Translations under genes and position numbers: made by a program | In this document: positions 9,001 to 13,000 of the stretch, in pieces | Layout: every line of letters starts with the position of its first letter | Position numbering within the stretch: position 1 is the stretch's first letter | The notes under the pieces: generated by a model | Database searches by the model: none | Told to the model about the DNA's origin: nothing | The model's input: the letters and a program-made list of their open reading frames with translations, nothing else | NCBI GenBank assembly: GCA_023249835.1 | Contig: JAHFBY010000008.1 | Location: forward strand, 1-13,972 | Origin: Elusimicrobiota bacterium | GTDB taxonomy: Bacteria > Elusimicrobiota > Elusimicrobia > 2-02-FULL-39-32 | DNA: 13,972 nt | Direction of reading: 5' to 3'

Positions 9001-11400
9001 GGTCAACGTGTATTCTAGTAATGAACGTCCTTTTGCGTTGGTAACGGTATTTTTTAAGCTTATGGAATTAGACGCCTGCTTTTGCGTTTGGTCCGCCTGC
9101 CTGGGCCGATAGGTCCGTTCCGTATAAGAGTCCAGGTCGCCCATACTGTTGTATGAAACGTTGTCGCGCTCAATTTTATAAATGAGCGAGTCGGTTCCGT
9201 TACTTTGATTTATTATGCGCGAAAAAGACTGCATTTGGTCCATGCTGTTATAGCGAACGTCGTTTAATTCCGTTTGCGTCACAACGCCGGAACCATCAAC
9301 GCTTTGCTCTTTAGAAACAATTAACCGCCCGCGGACGTCATAGGCCATATCGCTAATAGTTCGGTGCACCTGGGTTAAAGGGAGCGAAACGTCCTCTAAA
9401 ACAGTTTCTTCATAAGAGATCACGCGGTCTTGACCATCTAAAACAATACCCGACCTCTCACTGCGCGACCCAACCTCCCAATGGTAAGATCCTTCTGAAC
9501 CCAGCGTGCGGTTAGTTTCCACATACCCGGTGTTGGTAATATTGGCGCGCTCGCGCGTTTGGAAGATGTTGCGCAAAACTTTTTCGTTACGATCAAACCC
9601 TTGGGTGGATATGGAATCCAAATATCCAATAATTTTTCCGTCGGGCCCTTCGTTTGTTTGAATCCTCTTAGTGTTAACTATTGATCGTCCGTAAATTGTA
9701 TCGCCGCGCGCGTTAAAACCTTCGGTAACGGTTTGCACTTTTGAGCCGGATTGGCGTTTTAATTTGTCGTAGGTCACTTCCGTTGTGAATCGATTTATGG
9801 TCAGGTCTTCATTGATAATTGTTTCTCTAAAACCCACCAACTGGCCGGACTGGTTATACCCTTCCCCAATTTCCAATGCGCTCCAATCCGTAAGGGTTAC
9901 TTTTCCTTCATCCGTAGTCAATTTTTCAAAATAACCCACCAAAGACCGATTTTCATTGTAAACCATGGTGGTCCGGTCCCGGCGCAGCGTTTGGTTGTTT
10001 TCAATTATAGTTTCGCTGAACGAGCCGACGTCTCCGGCAATATTATAGGTAGTGTCCTCGCGGATAACGGTTTGCGCGTTGCCTAAAGAGTCCGTGGTTG
10101 TTTGTTGATAACTCTTATTTTGGCCAAAACTGTCATATTCGGTTTGCGTTACCTGAACTTTGGTCTCCAGCCCCTGTTCGTTGGTGCGGTGGATGATATA
10201 TCCCCTCACCTCGTCATATTGGTTATAGTTCATCTCTGTCCATTTTTCGTGCACGACTTTTCCTTCCCCGTCTTTGGTCAGTTGCTCGTAACCGCTCAGC
10301 ACATACTCTTTGGAAGAGTCCTCCGCAGGGTCCCAATTTTGGTTCTTCTCATAAATTGCGTTCACCCAATCTTTAATTGTTTTGTTGCCGTAAGCGTCCG
10401 TACTTTCTTCATGATACCCGGTCAAGTTACCGTGTTCGTCATAGGCGCCGTTAGACCAGCTCTTTTGGGTAATGTTGCCGAACGTGTCGGTTTCAACTTC
10501 CTTATAATTGGTAACGCGGTCCTGGCCGTCGTATTTAATGTCGTTGCGATTTATCGTGGTAAGGTTGCCGCGCGTGTCTAACCGGTTCTCCTGAAAACCA
10601 ACCACCGTCTGTTTTCCGCGGACGTTTGAGTCCTCGGTATAAACAATATCTTTCCTCCTCACCACTGTCACGTTGCCGCGCGAATCCAGCTCTTCAGCGA
10701 TGAAACCGCTCATCAAGCCGCGGTTGTTGTAGGTCATGGAAGTGGTGTTGCGCAGGATCAAGTTTCCTCTGGAATCGCGCACCTTTTCGTTGGTAATTTT
10801 GACCGCCATCCCGTTGTCAAACTCAATGCGTTTGCCGTCGTTAAATTGGATATAGCTCGACCCGCCCGTAGCGTTGGCCCGCTCAATGGCAATTTCCGAC
10901 TGTATTCCTTTAATGGCGTTTAAGGTTTGCCAGAACTGATCGGAGTTGCCCGCCCGGTTTTGAACGGCAAGCACGTTTTGGCTTAAAAAACTTTCGCGTT
11001 CCGCCATCATCCTTTGCGCGGTCTTCATGCGCATAATTTGCTCGTGTTCTCGCTTATCGGCTTCCTGGGGGTTTAAATATCCCGATTGCGCCCGTTCCTC
11101 GCGCAACTGGTTGGTAAACGACAGAGCGTTTAAGACGACGTTATTTTTTTTCCAGCCCGCAGAAATTCTATTTTTGAAGTTATTATAAAAGTTAGGCACC
11201 GCGTTTCTGGGCAAAGCTTGAACAATGTTTTGCGCCAAGACTGTTTGGGTTAAAAGAAAGATAACGCTGATGAATAAGGCGATGAACCGCTTTAAGTTAA
11301 ATAAGGTAGGTAAAACGAACTGTATATACCAAGACAAGGGCGCTGTTTTGGGCAGCGGTGTGAAAAAGCATTTCCAAAGGATTGTTTTATAACGCTTCAT
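1..11400 (-). CDS. Giant secreted YD-like tandem-repeat protein (3' end beyond window)
   Basis: One frame stays open from ATG at 11400 to base 1: 3800 codons, no stop, C-terminus missing. The codon just upstream of the ATG is TAG, so this is the first possible start. AAGGA lies 3 bases before it. Layout by residue: 1-56 long signal peptide ending VLA|QN; about 61-180 charged, Glu/Arg/Met/Gln-rich, probably helical; 181-1122 about 24 short YD-like boxes such as TYNNRGLMSGF; 1123-3800 about 30 longer units with a GQAK box and a YYAYDxxGxL box. The mature protein is rich in Ser, Thr, Asn, Gln, Gly, Asp and Tyr; I saw only one Cys after the signal. YD repeats are known from RHS/teneurin shells and wall-associated proteins, so an exported fibre, shell or adhesin is likely. 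No RHS core or toxin domain is visible, but that end is outside the window. The frame is certain; the function is unknown. Confidence 0.95.
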   Translation of the reverse strand, partial: MKRYKTILWKCFFTPLPKTAPLSWYIQFVLPTLFNLKRFIALFISVIFLLTQTVLAQNIVQALPRNAVPNFYNNFKNRISAGWKKNNVVLNALSFTNQLREERAQSGYLNPQEADKREHEQIMRMKTAQRMMAERESFLSQNVLAVQNRAGNSDQFWQTLNAIKGIQSEIAIERANATGGSSYIQFNDGKRIEFDNGMAVKITNEKVRDSRGNLILRNTTSMTYNNRGLMSGFIAEELDSRGNVTVVRRKDIVYTEDSNVRGKQTVVGFQENRLDTRGNLTTINRNDIKYDGQDRVTNYKEVETDTFGNITQKSWSNGAYDEHGNLTGYHEESTDAYGNKTIKDWVNAIYEKNQNWDPAEDSSKEYVLSGYEQLTKDGEGKVVHEKWTEMNYNQYDEVRGYIIHRTNEQGLETKVQVTQTEYDSFGQNKSYQQTTTDSLGNAQTVIREDTTYNIAGDVGSFSETIIENNQTLRRDRTTMVYNENRSLVGYFEKLTTDEGKVTLTDWSALEIGEGYNQSGQLVGFRETIINEDLTINRFTTEVTYDKLKRQSGSKVQTVTEGFNARGDTIYGRSIVNTKRIQTNEGPDGKIIGYLDSISTQGFDRNEKVLRNIFQTRERANITNTGYVETNRTLGSEGSYHWEVGSRSERSGIVLDGQDRVISYEETVLEDVSLPLTQVHRTISDMAYDVRGRLIVSKEQSVDGSGVVTQTELNDVRYNSMDQMQSFSRIINQSNGTDSLIYKIERDNVSYNSMGDLDSYTERTYRPRQADQTQKQASNSISLKNTVTNAKGRSLLEYTLTDEIDWEAKGYNILGQLTAYSQYGKNSGFDVATQVSDIAHDSKGRIVAQVTETVKNGFESRNSYADPAGNILNLNALNKILETNPQKTLFGLLAEGVIVSRSQNFAVNETQVAAREGVTYNNLNQISGFFETTQSADGSVSGALTANITYDDFGRMRGFVNTQSYYSGTQTSYSFNGKTLSSKELGDFLSVSGKSLLELIKDGSLVGQEHAVSSLREVVSVRSGMTYDENNNLVSYSELSADSESGVVSSLSDTVMTYNDHGQVQETRQHTALQKSNGSTDISDSVVTQFYDQNNKLSRAQGSVKSYSNETVWNDSNCDGEIDELKDYTQSYSNQEQIYTVVNGQTKLLLQLSESSSASLNGDVQDSMQLTAYDYNLSQGKLLGATTLVNSFSLDHFGNRSSSVGQQLFGLYGNQTKLMVAVTKNISLNADGSDSQQTNIVNYTYNKDGRLTEASGNGKGLVHGGFKADGVTPWDATQTTTNQTFKVINDQAVLDEQNTVSKTLNQDGSSSEQYQTQFFGYDDEGRLVKSFGSTETQNIDVSQTQSKGTIDQTYFIINGQSKQASSITSTTDQGLAMVRQSYAPQTNVAGESQLPPPAYDFDSAFQHLVGAVFTINNVDYTLGWDGSQEGLVARTFTDDLQEWVSGNVVVNDTDSQATLLILLPNENDSVILASFNKLNGEMVISQTGEVWNYDGLETTQSLQSQNITVTYHYNDKGDLDLAAGSGTSSADDGFGNISQGKISQNYAIVLGQAKMTYSNSNSVTLNIDGSTQEQNNDTYFAYDSLGRMVKEGGVVGGKNNDGKTEGFGTSTAYNADGTVTKTSVTQEFEVRDGQAKLVETTTESGTSSPVDESSQHQTLHVYYQYDDKNKLIFASGEGTFNSNDAHRFSSQSGTLIQNYEIKFGQAKMVKSITNTDLISIDGSSSQQSQTVEYIYDQTSGQLIDALGTGDSDSNDGKNNTTHATTFQTYRIEHGQAKLTQSVSFSHSQNLDGTSLDQSLKTTNEYDPLTGLITHSESSGKSLSSDGHGTYTAGDVQQEYAIITNQAKLIKSITKSYSSNALGEGAYSSPLKNSDDSLTQQESIVYYAYTVSGDLVKEGGVYGGKDNDGVTQGISTTFSNDGNDNITDSAISQVYDVMKGQAKLSSSHTVSHTVNKDGSESVQDMEAEYKYYGQVDKNGAVSAELAVTKENKYGVMASAQGKGTGLSHDGLSPKSYTRSEIDQTYRIINGQSKLIQNYTKNFSSDENAGGSYESPLANFDKSVSHQEMRVYYAYDANGKMVLENGVYGGKLGDGKIIGEGRNWSNDAYSNYSGAQVTQNYILLNGQAKLYKSRSESWSSDAEEGGSIEKPLTSVYGTTFTQDLAVYYAYDAAGRLSAQGGVYGGKDNNGRTQGFGSSLSEDGNKNVTNTEIEQEYIVLQGQAKLKIAQNNSRTNNFDGSSSGQDTILNYSYYGEEGFAVSQEHKIGHLAQAQGQGTGFYRDGKKIESFTKSDITQEYVIIHNQARQVAGHTWNYSSNIENQGSYDQPWSNADHSKSSQYVTVYYAYDKDGFLAIEEGVYGGKGKDGKTVGEGVSWSEDGAQNITQSAIAQKYISIGGQAKLKSAQTISQVANADKSTVVYQDTTLTNYYYGEPGYLVSGNNYLGQLAFTEGSGNSLSNDGYNHFNAAAYTQTYIVINGQSKQVSSRTQTWSSDIDGNGSYAEPMANSDKTKSSQDVTVYYAYDSIGNIVLNGGTYGAGDKDALGAYQTYGSGESVSDDGKSNITYGTINQTFTLTQTGQAKLLNSTTLTNSAGKLTQEHVYEIGRVHLTESDEIIGAAITIGEIEYVVGWSAESESLALYSDGVESGTLSVALEGSLIELSILPLTGDPINISYDKNTGNIYVAGIEYNELKSNEVGSSQTQSMVVTYAYDSAGVLLAAQGSGTTFSEDGFGKVTAGDITQVYAIIHGQAKVVQSLTRSWSSDDNLSGSYNSPVKQIDESASISETKVYYAYNALGQLILGGDAGDMAIYGGKQTQGADTLTAADDVWDRRTFGEGTNWANDGYDNITQGTLQQTYLIFQGQAKIETVRTIAQTDMVDGALSFNNLLMTYRYDPLTGILNGATGSYQNDYSNNQGTTTNSSVTQEYVIIDGQAALSKVSSTSKTSTFDNSTSTEEETTYYTYNALGRLVQASGKTTSDGIAFGKIKDTDEGPQMGQTGTSHSSSVKEYLIINGQAKTSKITTETLVTNYDGSYVNQTTKFNMIYNLFTGQLIEAAGTEDFTSYAVGLKSSDSEQSTPNSKTTGHTDQTFKIYHGQAKITNSLTTTDTADYDPDNDNLETTAAHHQVVSVDYTYDQDGKGILEGATGSGYRESFEYADASDPSKITGKSMSLIGQEYSVYGSRAVIAKETTATISVGQDGSVSIVKDEFGVNAVFGQAGTDGSLQKQTMTTIYFYDEQGHMTSANASVSINGENTLLKTKTVGTVIYTYIVVGGRSLVASITTITDETSMDQTKTHNEMVTEYEYDAKGVLTGAKATGSYTSEDKYENKTEGNLKYTYLIINGQAKLKTSQTSSYTVNKDGSESWTGWKKDGETLGEEMVTTYEYDAQGRLSDQDGDGWVAVASGKSVSNDGYQNITRTDISQKFTQYLGQAKVKESVSSSSTKNLDGSSSKQNVTVSYEYNQSVGTLKSVSGLGNTFSDDGQGNLTQGTMNQVYEILLGKEKLSSSTSVTEKYHYQYNSDGEVLLDSSGKASLSIGGLDESTNYQEVTQYFAYNDVGELVKEDGIFNNKRTYASGTTRSNDGSNNLTNGTISQYYDIYYGQAKITKSVNASSSQNADGSFTFMGWEDSGGVLQGSAMSTTYEYVDGKLAGADGLGTSVSIDTFKNVTTNLIDQDYALYNGQAKISQVETQTTLNNADGSRTVDGGVNSILNYSYGRDDSGNIGVLLGAQSAQNQTLVIKDLAGNISRTTTENSNFVILGGQAKATRIKTHTELENIDGSRSLNSESVDGIVVYAYYDTLADK
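3346..3603 (-). other. Inserted domain B, paralogue of insertion A (residues 2600-2685)
   Basis: The segment between the boxes at 2576 and 2746 holds GAAITIGEIEYVVGW (2614-2628), which aligns without gaps to GAVFTINNVDYTLGW of insertion A. Downstream, ELSILPLTGD and YDKNTGNIYVAG match LLILLPNEND and FNKLNGEMVIS. The two copies are 1205 residues apart. Neither contains the repeat motifs. The same unknown small domain has been placed twice in the fibre. Confidence 0.7.
3673..5874 (-). repeat. Alternating alpha/beta superrepeat within the GQAK array
   Basis: Between the boxes at residues 1843 and 2576 the spacings are 95, 90, 95, 95, 82, 95, 81 and 100. The long (alpha) units carry two extra pieces: SSDxExxGSYxxP before YYAYD, and GGVYGGKDNDGxT after it. 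The short (beta) units replace YYAYD with a YYYGExG or YKYYG version and have neither piece. The order is alpha, beta, alpha, alpha, beta, alpha, beta, alpha. Neighbouring alpha+beta pairs repeat every 176-177 residues (2123 to 2300, 2218 to 2395, 2300 to 2476). This points to growth by duplication of a two-unit block. Confidence 0.8.
6946..7218 (-). other. Inserted domain A in the repeat array (residues 1395-1485)
   Basis: About 90 residues without YD or GQAK motifs interrupt the array between the boxes at 1358 and 1550, directly after a Pro-rich hinge (QLPPPAYDF). The core reads GAVFTINNVDYTLGW (1409-1423). It is followed by polar beta-prone sequence and LLILLPNENDS (from 1458), ending FNKLNGEMVIS. 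It is clearly related to insertion B (residues 2600-2685). I do not recognise the family. The pattern suggests a small beta domain. Confidence 0.7.
8035..8061 (-). other. EF-hand-like calcium loop at the boundary of the two repeat zones
   Basis: Residues 1114-1122 read DSNCDGEID, matching the calcium-loop pattern DxNxDGxID, with acidic residues following (ELKD). It lies between the last short YD-like unit and the first GQAK unit. It contains the only Cys I saw in the mature protein. Calcium binding is inferred from the pattern alone. Confidence 0.55.
8377..8475 (-). other. Helical inserted segment 2, helix-turn-helix-like (residues 976-1008)
   Basis: The segment reads KTLSSKELGDFLSVSG then KSLLELIKDGSLVG. 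Its layout resembles the short helix-turn-helix of excisionase/MerR-type domains (SxKELxxxLxVSxxxLxxLIKxGxLxG). In an exported protein DNA binding is unlikely, so this is more probably a small helical structural module. It is the apparent partner of the segment at residues 863-915. Confidence 0.5.
8656..8814 (-). other. Helical inserted segment 1 (residues 863-915)
   Basis: Between YD-like units lies a predicted helical stretch: AGNILNLNALNKIL, then KTLFGLLAEGVIV, then VAAREGVTYNN, which returns to the YD pattern. It matches segment 2 about 100 residues later in the order short opening, amphipathic helix, second helix ending LL-x-(L/I)-(A/K)-(E/D)-G, Val-rich tail. Function is unknown. Confidence 0.5.
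11233..11400 (-). other. Extended N-terminal signal peptide of the giant protein
   Basis: Residues 1-56 encode a basic start (MKRYK), a moderately hydrophobic stretch (about 24-36), a second positive pair KR at 37-38, a hydrophobic core (39-51) and a VLA|QN cleavage site after residue 56. The KR-core-VLA part alone would be a normal Sec signal, so about 36 residues are extra. Extended signal regions are known in large autotransporters, but the conserved ESPR pattern is not clearly present. No in-frame Met lies between 1 and 37, so a shorter start would need a non-ATG codon. Confidence 0.75.
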
Positions 11401-11408
11401 CTATCCTT
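11401..11408 (-). promoter_or_regulatory. Ribosome binding site of the giant gene
   Basis: On the minus strand AAGGA (11408-11404) is followed by TAG and the ATG at 11400. The 3-base spacing is short but supports this start. The in-frame TAG excludes a longer reading frame. Confidence 0.7.
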
Positions 11409-11460
11409 GGCCCCCCGGCCTTTTCTAAAAAGCAAACGGTCCGGCGGACACATTGCCGGA
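11409..11460 (-). promoter_or_regulatory. Structured 5' leader with three small hairpins
   Basis: Read on the minus strand there are three potential stems before the ribosome site: TCCGGC/GCCGGA with a 9-base loop (11460-11440), CTTTT/AAAAG-type stem (11432-11420), and GGCC/GGCC around four G (11420-11409), which abuts AAGGA. They could modulate translation of the giant gene. No known riboswitch class is recognised. Confidence 0.4.
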
Positions 11461-11468
11461 TTACAGTT

Positions 11469-11474
11469 ACTATA
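11469..11474 (-). promoter_or_regulatory. Possible second -10 box (TATAGT) of the giant gene
   Basis: TATAGT matches five of six bases of TATAAT. It has no good -35 box at 17 bases; the phased repeats occupy that space instead. If used, transcription would start near 11462, giving a leader of about 60 bases. Confidence 0.35.
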
Positions 11475-11524
11475 ACAACATTCAGTTAAACTATTCTTAA
11501 ACTTTTTGTAACATTTTTGTAACA
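11470..11524 (-). repeat. Five 11-base phased direct repeats, possible OmpR/PhoB-type operator
   Basis: On the minus strand, units of 11 bases run in register: TGTTACAAAAA twice, then GTTTAAGAATA, GTTTAACTGAA and TGTTGTTATAG. The first two are identical. Direct half-sites with 11-base spacing are typical of OmpR/PhoB-family response regulators, and TTACA resembles PhoP/PhoB half-sites. The last unit overlaps TATAGT (11474-11469), a possible -10 box, an arrangement seen at activator-dependent promoters. The regulator is not in the window. Confidence 0.5.
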
Positions 11525-11530
11525 TTTTTA

Positions 11531-11544
11531 GCTCCGGCCGGGGC
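11531..11544. repeat. Imperfect GC-rich palindrome in the control region
   Basis: A 14-base near-palindrome centred on CCGGCCGG with one mismatch pair. It lies about 20-35 bases downstream of the expected start of the TTGACA/TATATT promoter. It could be an operator; nothing identifies the factor. Confidence 0.3.
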
Positions 11545-11571
11545 GTGAAAAGCCACTGAAAAGACACCTTA

Positions 11572-11600
11572 AATATACCCGCTTAAAACCCGGCTGTCAA
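11572..11600 (-). promoter_or_regulatory. Near-consensus sigma-70 promoter for the giant gene
   Basis: On the minus strand TTGACA (11600-11595) and TATATT (11577-11572) are separated by exactly 17 bases. The -35 box is a perfect match and the -10 box matches five of six. Transcription should begin near 11565, leaving a leader of about 165 bases that contains the phased repeats and hairpins. Confidence 0.75.
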
Positions 11601-11625
11601 TGCCGCCGGCAATCCAAAGGCCCCC

Positions 11626-11654
11626 TTGTCCTCAGAGGTTAATTCTGCTATCCT
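11626..11654 (+). promoter_or_regulatory. Putative extended -10 promoter of the TPR/TolC operon
   Basis: TTGTCC (11626-11631) and TATCCT (11649-11654) are 17 bases apart, each with four of six consensus bases. TGC directly before TATCCT supplies an extended -10. The expected start is near 11661, inside the palindrome at 11658-11685, so the leader would be only about 30 bases. Confidence 0.45.
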
Positions 11655-11657
11655 ACG

Positions 11658-11685
11658 GTAGGGGCGAGGCGTGCCTAGCCCCTAC
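11658..11685. repeat. 28-base near-perfect palindrome, possibly a dispersed REP-like element
   Basis: Outer arms GTAGGGGC and GCCCCTAC pair perfectly over 8 bases. After one G/A mismatch the inner AGG/CCT pairs across a short CGTG loop. It ends six bases before the ATG of the TPR gene, where a Shine-Dalgarno sequence would normally sit. Intergenic palindromes with GTAGGGGC-type arms occur in several bacteria as repeated elements, from memory. Only one copy is in this window. Confidence 0.6.
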
Positions 11686-11691
11686 TAAAAT

Positions 11692-12999
11692 ATGCGTTCC
11701 AAATCAAAACTATTTTTTTCCCTTTTATTTACTTTAGGTTTTGGGCTTTTAACCCGAACCGGTTGGTCGCAAGACCCTATTGACCAAAAGTTAATCAATG
11801 AACTTTTAGATGTCGCGTTCAACGCTTATGTGGAAAACGATTTCAACACTGCGATGCTCAACTTTCAAAAAGCCCTCCAAATTGATTCTAACGACGAAAC
11901 CGCGTTGCGCGGATTAAAACAATGCCGGGACAAGTTGGGAAAAAACTTAAAAAACAAAGAAAAGGACATTAAACTGCTGCGCAAAATGGTTAAGAATAAA
12001 CAGTGGATTGACGCCATTGACCGCTTGCGCGATATATTGGAAGACGCGCCTAACCTGGAATCAGCCGTACAAATTGCCAAAGAAATGGACATGATCTTAA
12101 AAGATAAAATGAGTTCCGCTCCTCCGGGGTCAGGCGAAGAAAACCTTTACCGCGGGTTTTTGTCCTACATGCACAAACGCTACGATCAGGCGGTGCTGGC
12201 TTGGGAAGAAGTCAAACGCGTTGTTCCCTCTAACGCAAAAATTCAAATTTACATTGAAAAAGCCAAAACTTTGCAGCACGACAATTCCCGTATCGACGCT
12301 TTGACAGACGGACGCAAGCGCGCGAAAGTCGCTTGGGAAGAGGGCGATTACGAGCAAGCAGCGGTTGAATGGAAAAAAATTCTTGAGTTTGAACCCTATA
12401 ACGAAGAGGCTAAAGCCGAGTACTTAAAAGTTTCGCAAAAAGCGAACGAAAAAAATCGAAGGAACCAAATTGGCGTCCTCTACGACAGCGGGTTGACCTT
12501 CTTTCAAGCGGACAAATACGCGGACTCGCTGGAACAGTGGGAATCCATACTCGAGTTGGACCCTGAGAACGAAGTGGCCGCGGATTACGTGAAAAAAATA
12601 CATTCCAAAGGCGTTAAGAGCAAACCCAAAAAAGACAAAACAATACCTTCTTCCCATAACCCAGGTCCGGTAGCTCCTGTTTTTATTCCGGGTTCAGTTA
12701 GCTCTATGGAAATAAAAACAGGGATCAACGCTTATGACAGCAAAGACTATCCCGCCGCCGTCTCATTTTTTGAAGATTTTTTAATTAAGAAGCCGAATCA
12801 TATTGAAGCCAAAAAATGGATTTCTTTGATAAAAGCTGAGCAGGCAAAAGTAGCGGGAGAGCATTACCGTAAAGGGTTGATCGGTTACTCGCATGGAGAT
12901 TTAGAAACTGCGGTAAGGGAATGGCAGAACGCGCTTAAAGTTGACCCGGAACATGCGCAAACAAAGCGCGCGCTGTTAAAGGCCAGGGGAGGCCGCTAG
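11692..12999 (+). CDS. Exported TPR-repeat protein, seven TPR-like units
   Basis: The 435-residue product has a Sec signal (basic MRSKSK, hydrophobic 7-20, likely cut near residues 26-27, GWSQ|DP). Seven TPR-like helical pairs lie at about 38-71, 93-127, 151-185, 207-241, 262-296, 341-375 and 390-424. The last four are the clearest, for example EEGDYEQAAVEWKKILEFEP and HGDLETAVREWQNALKVDP. A Lys/Pro/Ser-rich linker (306-335) separates units five and six. TPR arrays are protein-binding scaffolds, so a periplasmic assembly or tethering role is inferred. The ATG at 11692 follows an in-frame TAA and gives an intact signal peptide. No Shine-Dalgarno is visible; AU-rich sequence and a palindrome precede it. 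The stop is one base before the next gene, so the two form an operon. Confidence 0.92.
   Translation: MRSKSKLFFSLLFTLGFGLLTRTGWSQDPIDQKLINELLDVAFNAYVENDFNTAMLNFQKALQIDSNDETALRGLKQCRDKLGKNLKNKEKDIKLLRKMVKNKQWIDAIDRLRDILEDAPNLESAVQIAKEMDMILKDKMSSAPPGSGEENLYRGFLSYMHKRYDQAVLAWEEVKRVVPSNAKIQIYIEKAKTLQHDNSRIDALTDGRKRAKVAWEEGDYEQAAVEWKKILEFEPYNEEAKAEYLKVSQKANEKNRRNQIGVLYDSGLTFFQADKYADSLEQWESILELDPENEVAADYVKKIHSKGVKSKPKKDKTIPSSHNPGPVAPVFIPGSVSSMEIKTGINAYDSKDYPAAVSFFEDFLIKKPNHIEAKKWISLIKAEQAKVAGEHYRKGLIGYSHGDLETAVREWQNALKVDPEHAQTKRALLKARGGR
12985..12992 (+). promoter_or_regulatory. Ribosome binding site of the AMIN-TolC gene
   Basis: AGGGGAGG lies inside the last codons of the TPR gene, eight bases before the ATG at 13001. 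It is a strong Shine-Dalgarno sequence and suggests coupled translation. It contrasts with the upstream gene, which has none. Confidence 0.75.
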
Positions 13000-13000
13000 G

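Larger units (their letters stand above)
8035..10860 (-). repeat. Zone of short YD-like repeats (residues 181-1122)
   Basis: About 24 boxes follow the pattern [Y/F]-[N/D]-x-x-[G/n]-x-[L/M/V]-x-[G/S]-[Y/F]-x-E. Examples are TYNNRGLMSGF, AYDEHGNLTGY, GYNQSGQLVGF, SYNSMGDLDSY and TYDDFGRMRGF. Most are separated by about 35-55 residues containing DxxGNxT or polar beta-prone sequence. This resembles YD/RHS repeats in rhythm but lacks the exact RHS consensus. The second zone's GQAK box is absent here, so two repeat designs sit in one protein. The zone ends at an EF-hand-like loop. Confidence 0.85.

Noticed and set aside
10102..10581. Plus-strand open frame of 159 codons with hydrophobic content
   Set aside because: It is antisense to YD-like units of the giant protein. 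The apparent hydrophobic runs come from reading Asn, Asp and Lys codons in reverse. No ribosome site or promoter was seen.
1..11400. Classical RHS polymorphic toxin
   Set aside because: YD-like rhythm is present, but no RHS core (such as a PxxxxDPxGL motif) or C-terminal toxin is visible. The C-terminus is outside the window, so this can be neither confirmed nor fully excluded.
1..11400. Frameshifted or decayed gene
   Set aside because: The whole frame was read codon by codon and no stop was found over 3800 codons. Repeat motifs stay in one frame throughout.
11418..11433. Rho-independent terminator from CTTTTCTAAAAAG
   Set aside because: The stem is short and AT-rich with no following T run on either strand, and it lies in a leader just before a start codon.
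11409..11580. Riboswitch (c-di-GMP or cobalamin type) in the giant gene's leader
   Set aside because: GC-rich hairpins and strings like GCAAAC and GGCGTGAAAAGCC caught the eye. The conserved cores of those classes do not line up on either strand.
11865..12657. Three minus-strand frames of about 75 codons inside the TPR gene, and one at 13351-13545
   Set aside because: They are shadows of clear plus-strand genes with signal peptides and domain motifs. None has a ribosome site.
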